Positions 22,541-33,945 are shown, counted from the stretch's first letter. The stretch: DNA of 64,000 nt from Adiantum capillus-veneris (GCA_014529385.2 CM043963.1:65401395-65465394), one strand, 5' to 3'. Notes: generated from the sequence alone by a model not told the origin. A program made the numbers and translations.

Positions 22541-22745
22541 ACCTCAGAATTGTGAGTGAATGTATTATAAATTCACCAAAAGATTACAAATCAAACTTAA
22601 ATCAAAGAAAAGCTTTAACCATGTAAATATTCTATCTAGGAAATAAATGTCCGGCTATCAAAGGCATCGCAAGGAGAATATGCAAGTGGATACAAAGGAC
22701 ATGAAAATTTGGTTTTTTCAAGGTTGATTTATTCCTTGGAGGTAA

Positions 22746-22899
22746 GAAGTTGGGAAGTCTTGTCTTCCTTATCAGCACTCAAATTGTAAGGTACTTCTTC
22801 TTCCAGAGTGTATGGCAGACAAGGAACCGTCGGGTGTTCGAAGGAGATCCTGAGGTGGCAAGCTTCGCAGAGATTATACAAGAAAGCAAAGTGCTAATA
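22746..22899 (+). pseudogene. LINE ORF2 C-terminal fragment, cut by duplication junction
   Basis: The frame reads YFFFQSVWQTRNRRVFEG, matching the W-x-x-R-N-x-x-x-F region that ends plant L1-type ORF2 proteins. It is cut at 22899 by the duplication junction. The matching full-length remnant is at 30019-30204. Confidence 0.6.
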
Positions 22900-23186
22900 C
22901 TCTCTCTCCCAAAACTATAGTTCATGCCAAGATAATTAGGTACTATGTTTATGCTGCTACCATCAATTAAGTTCACCTCTGTGTTCTCAGAGTAATCTCA
23001 CAAAAATGCTCACTCTAATTCTCTTAGTTCCACTATTCTCAAAGTTCATAGGCCATTTCCATTACATTGATATCACAGCATTTGGTTTCTTTGCTTAAGA
23101 AGAAAGGTCCTTAAGTAGCCTATTAATGGTTGATTTTGTCAATTATATTAAGGTAAGTGGGACTGGAATCTATTGTCGATTTTGTT

Positions 23187-24950
23187 GAGCCCATTATGTG
23201 GGATATGGTGCACACCTCGGGAGCTTTGGTCTTAATAATGGGATCTTTTTAGACTTTCCTATGGTTTTACCATTATTGAGCCATAAAAAGTCCGAAAGGA
23301 GCTAGCCCTTGGAAATTGCAATATTAGACCCACTCCACTACTCTCTATAATTAACCAATTCGAGTCGTGGGTGTAGATACTTAAGTGCTGATTTTCAAAG
23401 GCTAAGAGGAGTAGCAACTAAGGTTTTTAATTGCCAAAGAATACACTAAGTAAACACATAAGTATAATTAGCATGGCTAACAATAACCAAGAGAACCAAT
23501 TACTCAAGACCCTCTAGAAATCGAAGACCAAGAAGAGGTGCTACAACCCGAAGCTACCCTTCGGTATAAGGACAAGGTACTACGACATGGTAAGATCTGT
23601 CTCAACACAAAGCCACGGTTAAAGGGGTACAAATGAGAGATGGTATGTTAAAGAGAAATGCTACCTAATGGAGCTTAAAGACCTTAGGGTGAGCTTCATT
23701 AAAGACCTCCAATAGTTAGTGTTAGAAAGTCCTTTTTGACCTTAGGCAAGCTAGGGCTAACCTTGAGGTGGGAATCCTATCCAAGCATGATGTGCTTGTC
23801 ATGCTTGCTAACTAAGATGCTTAAGGTGTTTGTGGGAACCTTGCCCAATCTTGAGGTGTTTCTCATGCTTAAATGACTAAGGTTCTTGAAGTGTTCGATT
23901 CAAACATGATCTCTCAAGAGGCATAAACGATTTTCATGCTTAAATGACTAAAGTGCTTGAAGCGTTCAATTCAAACATGAATAATAAAAGACACATGTCA
24001 AGATCCTCACCATTTGGCCCTCATGATGTGTTTGAATCCTATTGGATAGACTTTAAAAGGGTCCAATGAGAATTTAGATTCATATAATTAAATAATTATT
24101 AAGCTCTTTCTCTCAAAGAGAAAAAAGAGGACACATGTCCAAATGATATAATTAAATAATGCAAGAGAGAGAGGGGGGGGGGGGGGGGGCGGGGGGGGTT
24201 GTGGACCAAGCGTGAGAGGGGGTATACTTTAACACACACTCTCTCATTGTGTGAAGTGCAAAGTGCAAGTGCTCCATCTCCTTCTCCAAGCTTGTTGAGA
24301 AGTGGAGAGCCTACACCAACACCCTTGGCTATGGAATGCAAATCCAACCAAGAGCAATGCTTCAATGCTTAAGCTTGTCATTTTCTTCATTTTCATTATT
24401 ACTATGCTATTATACTATGCTAAGCAAGAAGAGTGATGATAAGTGAGGAACTTTTTCTTTCTCCTATGAATGATTCTTCTTCCTCTTTCCTTCCCTCATT
24501 CCCCGCTAGCTCTCTCCACCTTCAAAGGTGTTTGAGGCCTTGGGACTGAGCCTTGGGATAATTAATGCTTTTTGTAAATTTTATGTTATGCTCGTGATGT
24601 ATGAAGTTTTTCATCTTCATTGCATCACCTAGGTCACAAGGAACACAAAAATTGTATTGTACCAAGTCTCGCTCATAAAAGAATCTATAGTAAAAATGCC
24701 TTTAGGGGGGGGAGGCGGACTGGCTCCAAGTAAATCCGGTCCTAAACTATTGTTGTTCTCTAATACTCTTTTTTGTAAAAATATTGTCCATGCCAAGTTA
24801 ATTAAGTACTATGTTTATGTTGCTATCATCAATTAAGTTCACCCTCTATGTTCTCAAAGTAATCTCACAAAAATGTTCACTTTAATTCTCTTAATTCTGT
24901 TTTTCATAAAGTTCATAGACCATTTCCATTACACGAAAGATAGAGATCTC
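23187..24950. repeat. Repeat unit R3 (copy of R2 in unit 2)
   Basis: Starts GAGCCCATTATGTGGGATATGG. It is the segmental-duplication copy of R2 and contains the LTR-A-like block at about 23815-24505 and a G17 run at 24173-24189. Confidence 0.72.
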
Positions 24951-25540
24951 CCTCACTTTCATTGTTCATATATTTGCTTCTTTGAATTGGAGTAAAGTGT
25001 CATCAATGAAGCTTAAGAACCAGGTTGAATACCTTACAATATGTGAGTGATACTTGATTGATAAAAAACAACAATCCATTAAAAAATTAAGTAGGAAAAC
25101 CCAGAGGTTGCCACCACCATTGGGTAGGATTTAAAATCTAAATCTATTATATTATTTTAGATTCACTACATTTATTGGCACTTAAATGTAGCTATTATTG
25201 CACAAATGCTATTAGAGGTTGAGATGATTAGCAAGAGAACAATAGAAGAAACCTTAGGAAAGGGCCTTTAAACTTGGACAAACTAAATTTGAAAGTTCAT
25301 ATAGGCATGCTACAACATGCAACCTTACTTGAAAATATATGTCTTACCTTATAAGTTTTACTTTAGAACAAAAAGTTTCTCCATGTACATTTTGAAAAAA
25401 AGTATAAAAGTATAAAGTTCTTTAAAACCTGTTCTATAAATAATCTCTTTGTTATTGTAAGAATAAAAAGCTTTAGTTTGGACCAAATTTGTTATATGTC
25501 CTGCATCATCTTTCCACTCATGGTGATTTTTTTATTTTTG

Positions 25541-25549
25541 GGGTTTTTT

Positions 25550-25588
<39 letters not shown>
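25541..25588. repeat. T-run followed by G29
   Basis: A ~16-bp T run abuts 29 consecutive G bases (25560-25588). Unit 1 has a T run and G12 at the same place, so the tract has changed length since the duplication or was miscalled. Confidence 0.9.
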
Positions 25589-25590
<2 letters not shown>

Positions 25591-25620
25591 TTGTCTTTCC
25601 CAAATATGTAAATGTAACAT

Positions 25621-25871
25621 GTGAGCTTAGTAGAAATGAAAGAAAGAAACAAACCAATAGGTTTGTACGCATGTCTAGTTTGGGCGAATCTCGCAAGATG
25701 CTTTAGGAATGGCAAAACAAAACGCAAGTTTGCGGCAGGTGGCGTGGAAGGACACGACAGCAGCGGCGATGCAAGGACCAGGTGCCAGCACAAGACTATC
25801 TGCAAAGGCTTTTTAAATATCGCTACAAGTTGCATGCAGCAAGGCCGACCCGCGATAGAGCACGGCTGAAG
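25621..25871 (+). pseudogene. Possible upstream exon of HUH gene, copy 2
   Basis: Counterpart of 16134-16384. The frame ending LHAARPTRDRARLK is open further upstream here, since CAG replaces the TAG of copy 1. It closes on AAG followed by GTGATT at 25872. The acceptor TTGCAG is at 26226-26231. In this copy a one-base change near 26263 puts a spliced product out of frame, whereas an ATG at 26236 is in frame with the HUH ORF. Confidence 0.35.
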
Positions 25872-26235
25872 GTGATTGTTGCTGGTGAAGTTCTTTGTGG
25901 TGAGCTCACTAGCTTTGACAGGCTGTGTCTCTTTTTTTATGACGTGTCTCGTTCTCGCTGCATTGTGTTGGTCATGTTTGTTTAAAAGGTTGTTGGTGAG
26001 GTTGTGATTGGTGATCTGGGAAGTCCTGACTGTCAAGCTGGGATTCCAATTGTTCTTACATGAATGTATGGGTATTTGCGGTGTGTTAGGATACTAGTCA
26101 TTTCCTGTTTGTTAAAGCCGCTAGTCGTCAGGTTATGACTGGTGAGTTGAGAAGCTCTGACAACTTGTGTGTCTTCTTGCATGAGTGTACAGAAATCTGT
26201 GTTGTCTTAGGGTATTAGCCATTCGTTGCAGGAAA

Positions 26236-27083
26236 ATGGCACGATTGAAAGTGAAAGCACGTTTGAAGGGAGATACAGCTGAGCCAAGCCATGCAAAGAG
26301 GAGGGAAATGCGTCCTAGAATAATGGAGATTAGCGTGACTATCTCGGTTGGAGGCGTTCACATAGATGTAGCGTTATTGTCATCTATGCAGTCATTCCTT
26401 GAAAAAGAGACTCTAGCTGGGTTATGTGCAGTTGAGAGGGGAGGAGACGTCTTCCACCTGCATTTTTAGATGATCATCCGATTGTGGACTAGCTCATTGA
26501 TCTCTGCAGACAAAAAAATCAAGCAGTATCTCGGGTGGATAAAGATTCTCCAGCAAGAGCTATGGTACTTTGCCACGCTTTGAAACAGCACAATATACAT
26601 ATGTTTGAGGGAATGGTCGGCTACTGCCTCAAGGATTATGGGCAGCCATACTTTCGAATGGTGATCCACGATATTGAGCCAAGCGACATAAACAAGGGTG
26701 TCGAGCTATACAATTTGTATGGCAACGATGAGCTGAAAAAGGAGGTGTGCTTAAAACCAGTCAATATATTTGACACAGCATTTATGTTTTGGAAGTTCAA
26801 ATTCATGCACCCGCTAGGTAGCGACTTTTTGTCGACCCTGCACAAAATGCGCAAAATAGGAAGGTACTACCCCTCATTGTCTTGGGTCACGCCATACCAA
26901 GGCCATGGGATGGAGCTAGGAAATACCAAGGCGCTTTGGAGGTGTATGTTGCACCCATCATCAACAATGTACCAAGATGTTGTCAGCATATTCATCAACA
27001 GTCAAATGTATGGGACCTCCCATCCAGGGGCTGACTGGTTTCTGTCTCGATGGCAGGACGTGCAAACGTGTGTTGGTCCATAG
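26236..27083 (+). pseudogene. Rep-like HUH endonuclease gene, copy 2 (broken)
   Basis: The ATG at 26236 opens MARLKVKARLKGD and runs through MEISVTISVGG to ERGGDVFHLHF, with an intact His-x-His, then TAG at 26467 (copy 1 has CAG). A one-base loss near 26533 shifts the frame. From 26535 a 182-residue ORF carries GMVGYCLKDYGQPYF (Tyr30, Lys33, Asp34), NIFDTAFMFWKF, a Pro-Tyr-Gln-Gly turn and NTKALWRCM, ending at the same stop as copy 1. Copies 1 and 2 carry different lesions, and both keep the tyrosine motif. Rep-type HUH fits better than any retroelement protein; crop-virus Rep is unlikely because no helicase domain is present and a coiled coil follows. Confidence 0.6.
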
Positions 27084-27357
27084 ATTGAAACATCACTCTA
27101 AACCCTGTATACATTGATCTCCTAACACGTTAGGTACAGGCCGCAAAGTGTGCTTGATGTGCTAATGAACAGCAAGACAATAAAGAAACAGAGCACAAGA
27201 TTGGTGATGTTCAGTATATATCGTTGGTTCACAAGATAGGGGTGATGACAGTTGCATGTTGCCATCTGTTGAGTTTGTGCCTTCATTGTTTTGCTTTATT
27301 ATGTTCAAATGTGCATATCTAAATAGCGATGCTGATGATTTTGTTGTGTCCATCCAG

Positions 27358-27673
27358 GGAAGGAATGGAACGGGTTGAAGAAACTGAGTTTTTTATGACA
27401 CCAGGAGAAACGCAACCGGATGAGCTCCTGGACCAGATTAAAGACCCACGACTTGACAAGATAGAAGAAATAGCAACACAAATTTTGTCCGAACTTTCTG
27501 GAGATATGTTGAATGACAACAGATCTTTCCGTGCGGAAGTGATAACAACAAACCATGCTCTCAAAGATGCAATTAAAAGTTACCAAGGGGAGCTTGCTGA
27601 TGTTCAGATTTGCAAGCTTTTTGCAAGCTTGAGGAGCAGATTTTTGCGTTGCGCAAGCAAGTCTCATCGTTGA
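27358..27673 (+). pseudogene. Coiled-coil tail downstream of HUH gene, copy 2
   Basis: The frame reads GMERVEETEFFMTPGETQP and on to RLDKIEEIATQILSEL without the stop of copy 1. It is shifted near 27620 by an 11-bp repeat (GCAAGCTT duplicated), which removes the heptad part. The acceptor-like TCCAG lies just upstream at 27353-27357. Confidence 0.5.
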
Positions 27674-27689
27674 AGACATGGGAAATATA

Positions 27690-28573
27690 TGTAAATAGCA
27701 GCTACATCTAGTCACTGACACACATAAGTTTTTGACAATGCAATACACCTCGATTTGGCACTTGTAAATAATCGATAATCATTGTCAAAAAATCTGTTCT
27801 TGCAATCTGTCTTCGGTTGACTTCTTTGGCTTTTATCATATTAAACTTGTGATTTATGTCAAGTAAATGGTCCGATCACTCTTGCTCCTTGCATCTCTCT
27901 CTATCTCTCTATCACTCAAGGACTGCTGGCGAGCATGAAACTTGCCTTCCTGGGAAGGTTTAGATCTTGGAGCATGTTGAGCCCACATAGATAGCTGCTC
28001 ACCACACTCATGTCAATCGCTTTTGTCTGCACCAATTCAAACAGACGCTTGCCCCACTCGTCACCATGTCAGTCTGCATTTGCAACACTGAGCTAGATTG
28101 CATAGTCTGGTCGTGTTTACAGGTCATGAAATCCATGCACTGGAGGAGCGCAATCTCAATTCTAGGTCCATTCTTCCTGCCTTTTCCTTTACAAGTGCAA
28201 AGGAGTCAAAAGCACGAGCCTGACCGTGATGAAGAGACACCACAAAGGCAGGCCACCGTAAACACATGGTAGCACGTGCACGACACGAAGGCTCTCTTTT
28301 GCAAAAAAACAGAGAGCGATAAGGAATCTGGAGATATTCCACTTAATGAAGTTCGATCAAGTAGTAGCTATAGAAAGTTCATAGTGAAAAGAAAAAATCA
28401 TGACTAGAGCCTTGATACAGTCTTTTCCTTCTTTTTTTTCAATACTCACTCAACTGAGTGAGTTCGATTATATTGAACATCCAAAAAAACTACATGTCCA
28501 ACCTTGCTCACACATTTTGAGCGGCTTTAAAAAGGATACAACATGATCACATACGAGCATAAGAGTTCATGGG
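27690..28573. other. Noncoding stretch, no gene recognised (unit 2)
   Basis: Copy of 18245-19145 with no gene seen. The 18-bp LINE target repeat is at 28556-28573. Confidence 0.5.
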
Positions 28574-28834
28574 AGGCGACATTTCTTGTGGCATGGGGTT
28601 TGCCGCATGTGGCAGCCAGGCAAATATTTTGGATATGTAATCTCGAGGGTGGCTCCCTGTAAAGCCTGTCAGTTTTGTTATATCAGGGTGGCTCCCTTGT
28701 TAGCTTGACACTATTGTTTCCTAGCACTTTGGGTCCTTATGATGTCATGGCTCGTCTTCGAGCAGGGCTTGTCTGTAATTTTTTGGGATTTAATTTAATT
28801 TACTCACATTCTATGAGTTTTGCAAAAAAAACAA
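28574..28834 (+). mobile_element. 5'-truncated LINE insertion, copy 2
   Basis: Counterpart of 19146-19406. An A-rich tail at 28824-28835 is bracketed by AGCATAAGAGTTCATGGG at 28556-28573 and 28835-28852. Confidence 0.75.
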
Positions 28835-28852
28835 AGCATAAGAGTTCATGGG

Positions 28853-29574
28853 GTTTTTAGAGGGATCCCCCAATCCCATAATACATAATCAAAATGAAAA
28901 AAAAATTGTTCACAGGCGACACAGCTAGGATGCCAACATCCAAAGAGGCTCTTCCACCACCTACAATGATGCCCACAGGACTTCGAAGCAAACACAACCG
29001 AAGAAGAACTAACAAGCACCACCGACTACTAGCATGATCGCTCGCCGTAGAAGAACACAAACAAGGCCACTTAAGGGGGCAACATGCACTTCATCACCTC
29101 TTACATACAAACCCGAGAGCAACATCGAACTAGCACCAAGACATTGACAATAGCTCCCATAGAGCCTAACCCACACAAGAGATAAAAACCTAAGGATGCA
29201 CCTCTGCTAGGCAAAGTGTCAACACGCCACCACCAAGATTCGAAACCACATCCAGGAGAGTGCCACCAAAGGCCTCCGCTGCCACTAAAAACCCCCCTTG
29301 CAGTCTGGACTATACCATGGAACTTCAGCCACCCACAGAGACCAACATGCCAAACCTTTGCAACCAAGTTGTCAGATCAACCTTTGCCTCTCGACGGAGA
29401 GGTGGGAGGGGTGAACTCCTCCCTTTGCCAAAAAGTCTATAAACAAGAACAGCATGAGCAAGAAACAGAGGAGGGGTGGCCAGGAGCCCCCACCTGGGAT
29501 GATCCCTACCCCCATGACAAAGCCACCACCTGCGATGCCCAGTGCCAACTCGCCCTACTCATGTTGAGTGCCGC
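28853..29574. other. Unassigned repeat sequence, copy 2
   Basis: Copy of 19425-20145. ORFs on both strands are not kept intact between the copies. Confidence 0.35.
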
Positions 29575-29787
29575 CAGTCACAGCCTTGTGAGCACTGTGA
29601 AAAGAAAAACTCACAACTACCAATTTGGCAAGTGAAAAGAGCCTTCGTATGGTCTTTCCTAACACAATCTATATTAAAGCCTCAATCAAAGAAGTTTAGC
29701 CAACCTTGTAAAAGGGCAGTAACCGGCTGATGACCCATATCAAGGACAAAGGTTTTTTTATTTTATTTTTATTTTTTTTGGGAAGGA

Positions 29788-29810
29788 GGGGGGGGGGGGG
29801 GGGGGGGGGG
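29788..29810. repeat. G23 homopolymer
   Basis: Twenty-three G bases following a T-rich stretch; the counterpart is the poly-G run that ends at 22540 in unit 1. Confidence 0.9.
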
Positions 29811-30018
29811 ACCTCACAATTGTGAGTGATTGTATTATAAATTCACCAAAAGATTGCAAATGAAACTTAAATCAAAGAAAGCTTTAACCATGTAAATATT
29901 CTATCTAGGAAATAAATGTCCGGCTATCAAAGGCATCGCAGGGAAAATATGCAAATGAGTACAAAGGACATGAAAATTTGGTTTTTTCAAGGTTGATTTA
30001 TTCCTTGGAGGTAAGAAG

Positions 30019-30204
30019 TTGGGAAGTCTTGTTTTCCTCATCAGCACTCAAATTGTAAGGTACTTCTTCTTCCATAGTGTATGGCAGACAAGGAACCGTC
30101 GGGTGTTCGAAGGAGATCCTGAGGTGGTAAGCTTCGTAGAGATTATACAAGAAAGTAAAGTGCTAATATGGACACTCAAGCGAAAGCAAAATTTAAAAGA
30201 TTGA
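30019..30204 (+). pseudogene. LINE ORF2 C-terminal fragment
   Basis: A 61-residue ORF reads IVRYFFFHSVWQTRNRRVFEG and then a helical tail (FVEIIQESKVLIWTLKRK). The W-x-x-R-N-x-x-x-F pattern followed by a helix is the end of plant L1-type reverse transcriptase proteins. No RT core is present upstream, so it is a 5'-truncated relic. Its copy at 22746-22899 is cut by the duplication junction. Confidence 0.6.
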
Positions 30205-30354
30205 TCTAGGACTACTCATGTCTTGTTGTCAACAAACGGTGGGTAAAACTTAGAAATTTTGTTCAAATTCGATGGTGAAAGGCCTTATTACGATTCTTTG
30301 CTTTTCTTTAAGCGCTGAATCTTCTATGTCTATGAGTTTCGATGCTAGTAGATT

Positions 30355-31434
30355 TGTTGAAAGGACGCCCTTTCAACAACGTTTCCACAAAGATTCCATT
30401 AAGATTCTTCAAAGATTTTAAAGATTCCACATGAAGATGGTGATGAAGTAATGAAGATGAAGATGGATGCTGCAACATGAAGATACGAGTTCATGGACGT
30501 CATCGAATATCCCGTTATTATTATTTTGAGCCATTACGGCCACTTTTGTAATGTTTACGGGATTCTCATATTTTAAATTAGCACTTGTATTTTGGCCACA
30601 GATTCTTGTATAATGAGTAAAGCCAACTCAGTTTCTTGTAATTAAGCTCTGTAAAAGCCTAGGGACAATTCAGGTCATTTGGTCGGACATTAGGTTTGAA
30701 GGCTTGGTATATAAGCTGAAACCTAAGGCTTTGTAAGAAAAACACATTACGTTATCTCAAATAATATACAGTCGTGGGTTCTGCAGCACACAGTAGTGAG
30801 CTTCACGCACACACACCGTTGCGCACACTAATCACATTGCAGATATGAGAGTAGGAGCGTGTTAGCATCGAGGAGCTCTCCGCGTCGACGCAAGCAATGC
30901 AAGCCGAGGACCACATCGCGAGCCCGTCTGCTACGAGCTATATTTGGTCGTAAGTACCTCAAACGACATCCGTTCTGAATGATCGAGTAGTCGTTAGAAT
31001 CAGGGCGAGAAGCTCTTCGTGTTGATGTCTTTACAGATCAGTTTCGGACACTTTGGAAATTGCTGTTTTGAGTCTATCGTGACAGCGATTAGAGGTCTTA
31101 CACTTATGGTTTTCAGGGTTTAGGTGTTTGGCCATATAGGATATGTCCTTGTGAGTCTTGCCCTCCGATTTCGAGTCATTCCGATATGATTTGAGACTGT
31201 TTCGAGCTTGTAGTGTTTCGTAGGATGCGTTGTCTGTTTCTTTGCTTTATGGTAGTGTTGTGGTAGGATTAGTGACTGTAGAGTGTTGCTCGTGTCTAGC
31301 TCAGGGTTGACAACCCAGAGATTGCCTCCATGCCCTAGTCGGGTCAGCTACGTCCTCCGATTGACAGTTTGTTGGTCTGTGTTCTCGCTGTGCTCCATCG
31401 TCCGTCGCGGCGTACCCGCTAACATTGGCGCCGT
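30355..31434 (+). repeat. 5' LTR of element C (1080 bp)
   Basis: The LTR starts TGTTGAAAGG and ends GCTAACA just before the primer-binding site. A TATA-like TATATAAG lies at 30708-30715. The 3' LTR is beyond the window. The first 24 bases form a perfect hairpin. The start is inferred from the TGTT...AACA ends and could be off by some bases. Confidence 0.72.
30708..30715 (+). promoter_or_regulatory. TATA-like box of LTR C
   Basis: GGTATATAAGCTG lies 350 bp into the LTR and ~720 bp before its end, a normal place for a Ty3 LTR promoter. Confidence 0.55.
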
Positions 31435-31435
31435 T

Positions 31436-31453
31436 GCCGGGGACGAAGCACCT
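31436..31453 (+). other. Primer-binding site of element C (tRNA-Asp)
   Basis: TGGCGCCGTTGCCGGGGA is the exact complement of the 3' end of plant tRNA-Asp, including CCA. It lies one base after the LTR end. This primer is characteristic of Athila and some Tat elements. Confidence 0.92.
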
Positions 31454-33945
31454 AAACTAACGTAGACCGCATCACTCGTGTTTGATAGTATAGCGTTTCT
31501 CTAGAGTTTTCTAGAGTATTGTCACCATTTGCCTTCTTAGTGGGAAGTCAGAGAGCGGATCTCTTGACTGAGGGATAGCCAGGGAGCCTGCGTCTCGTCG
31601 AGGTGGTCCACCATGAGGTTGAGGTATGGTTATATTATTTTGTTGTGTGTGTTTAGATTAGGTTTTATGGTTTGTGTGTTTGGTTGTGACTTATGGTTGT
31701 GAAGAACTTGAAAGAGAAAAAAAAACGCAAAGAAAAACGCAAAAGGTAAGTAGGAGGCTGTTTGCTTGCCAAAAAGCAAAAACAACCATTCAACCATCCA
31801 AAGTAGGACTTTAGGTAGTGTAGGAGATCTGATGTTGATCTAGAGCAATTTTGACATGAAAATGTGCTTGAAAACACAAAAGACGGAATTGTGTTGATTA
31901 TGGTAAAAGTGCTCTAAAATGGTCGTTTGAAAGCCGATTTGAGTGCTTGTTTTTGCATTGGAGACCTTAAGGTAGGGGGGAAACACATATTTGGTCCAAT
32001 CCACCCAAAAAAAAAGCTTTAAAAAATCCAAAAAAACAAAACTTTGAAACCAAATCTGCAATTTTCAAAAAAGTTGGACCTCAAGACCTTGTTTTGCATA
32101 TGCTCTAGAGCTTGTATGTGAAATTTCAAAGCATTTGCATCAGTGCTTGTGCATCTAAGTGGGAGTTTGCTTTTTCTGAGTGTAAGGAAGTGAACTGTGA
32201 AATGCTTGAATCCACAAGAAAAGAAGTCCAAATTGAATGAAACTTTGGGGATAAGCTTCTAAGGGCATTGGGAACCAAACTGTCCAAAAACAGAGAAAAA
32301 AATACTTTCCAGTGGCTCTCTGCCTAGTCTATCGCGATAGACTGATGAATTGGAGATAGACTCACAATCAGGAAAAACCCCTCATACCAAAGGTAAAACA
32401 CATCAATACAAGGCTGCTCCCAAAAAATGAGTGTACTTGGACACCTTCTTGACCACTAAACCTCAAGTCTGGTGTTTAGAGTCAGACTACAGAGACAAAT
32501 TGGGTAAAGGGACTTGACCAAATTTCCAAACCTTGTGAAACTTGGTATACATGATCTACAAAGGGGAGGGAACACATCTGTGAAGAGAAAATTTGAAAAA
32601 AATGTCATTTTGGCATACTTGGTGAGTCTATCGCGATAGACTAAGAACCTAGTGATAGAAACCAAATTTTTCAAAAACCTCTGTGGCATAGCTTGGAAAG
32701 GTGCTATCAAGGACACATAAAAATTTTGAAGTCATTTGGACATCAGAAAGTGGGTCTAAGACCATTTGAGACATTTGAGAGGATTCAGCTTGTAGAAAAC
32801 ACCAAATCTGGTCTAACTGACAAAGTAAAAGTCCAAACCACTTGAAAATTGGCATGAGGACTAAGGAGAGGTGTTGGAACACAGTGGTATAGTCAAAGTT
32901 CAAGTTTGACCTATAAAAGGGGTACTTTCTTAGTCTATCGCGATAGACTCAAAGCAGGGCCAAAGAAACTGAATTTTTCAAAACCCTCTGGAGCATAGCT
33001 TGTTTAGCCTCTCAAGAGGTTACACACAAAATTTGGTGGATTTTTGGACATTGGGAAGTCATCTTATGTCTATTTTCTAGTGATCAGATAGACTCAGAAT
33101 TCTAGAGTTGGAGTTAGAGACCTAAGAAAAAGTCCAAAACAAGTGAAAATTGGTGAGCAAGGTGTACAGAGCATAGGGAACACAATGGTGAAGAGAAATC
33201 TGGAAAATTTTCAAAACTGAAGAATCAGCTGAGTCTATCGTGATAGAATAGGGTTTTTTCACAAAAATTGAAAATTTTGAAAACTAACCTTAGGGCCTTG
33301 TTCTACATGTTGTTGTGAGCCTATGGTTAAATTTGGAGTATTGTAAGTGCATCTAAGACGATTACTTCATAAAATCAGAAAAGAAACTGTTGTTTGATGC
33401 AAGTTACAAAGGAAAAGTATTCCAAATTGGTTGAAACTTGGTGAGTAGTATCTCAAGAGAAGGGGGAACTCAAATCTGTAAAAAGAGTTGAAAAACTGTA
33501 TCCCAGTAACACTCTGGTGATTCTATCGCGATAGACTTAGGAATTCACTGTAGAAAATTCAAAATTCAAATCTAACTTCATATTTGGGTTCAGAAGGCCC
33601 ATTATACCCTGTACACAAAGTTTGAGTGCATTTGGACATCTGCAAGGGGTACTTGGTGAGTCTATCGCGATAGACAACTGAGGAAAAAATTTTGAGAAAA
33701 TTTTTGAAACCAAGTATACCACTGGGTTTATCATTGCCTAAGGAGTGCACACACCAATTTTGGGCTCAAACTGACCACTTGCCAAAACATCATATAGAGC
33801 AACTTTCCAAATTACATCTCACTGTTTTGGGCATAACTTTCACATACGGACTCCGATTCCAAAACTTTTTTTATCAAAACGTAGCTTGAGAGCAGCACTA
33901 CAGATCTTAGAGTAAATTGACCAATATGTTTGCATACAATTTGGT
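31454..33945 (+). other. Leader of element C with ~300-bp palindrome-bearing repeats
   Basis: No convincing ORF. From about 32280 to 33690 diverged ~300-bp units follow each other. Each has an AGTCTATCGCGATAGACT palindrome, a CTTGGTGAG-like stretch, GAACACA and GTGAAGAGAAA-like words. The first ~800 bp holds an A-rich stretch and no recognised feature. Confidence 0.65.
32326..33676. repeat. Six spaced copies of an 18-bp palindrome
   Basis: AGTCTATCGCGATAGACT is perfect at 32326-32343, 32625-32642 and 32932-32949. It has one mismatch at 33520-33537 and at 33659-33676, and is more decayed at 33232-33249. Spacings are 299, 307, 300, 288 and 139 bp. A half-match, AGTCTATCGTGA, is in the LTR at about 31071. 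Confidence 0.95.

Larger units (their letters stand above)
13468..22899. repeat. Segmental tandem duplication, unit 1 (9.4 kb)
   Basis: From 13468 the sequence is repeated in direct orientation from 22900 on. Matching landmarks include R2/R3, the HUH gene, the LINE insertion with its target duplications and the LINE ORF2 tail. The junction at 22899 joins the right end of the unit to its left start with a two-base TA overlap. Unit 1 holds two blocks absent from unit 2 (about 20146-21548 and 21775-22480). Confidence 0.88.
22900..30168. repeat. Segmental tandem duplication, unit 2 (7.3 kb)
   Basis: Direct repeat of 13468-22899 at roughly 90-95 percent identity by eye, with many small indels. 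Homology ends at 30168, where unit 2 continues into AGTGCTAATATGGACACTC, the sequence that unit 1 loses at its junction. This places the original right flank at 30168. Confidence 0.88.

Noticed and set aside
32326..33676. A CRISPR array, because of regular short repeats
   Set aside because: Spacing is ~300 bp, the spacers are themselves related, and this is plant retrotransposon leader DNA.
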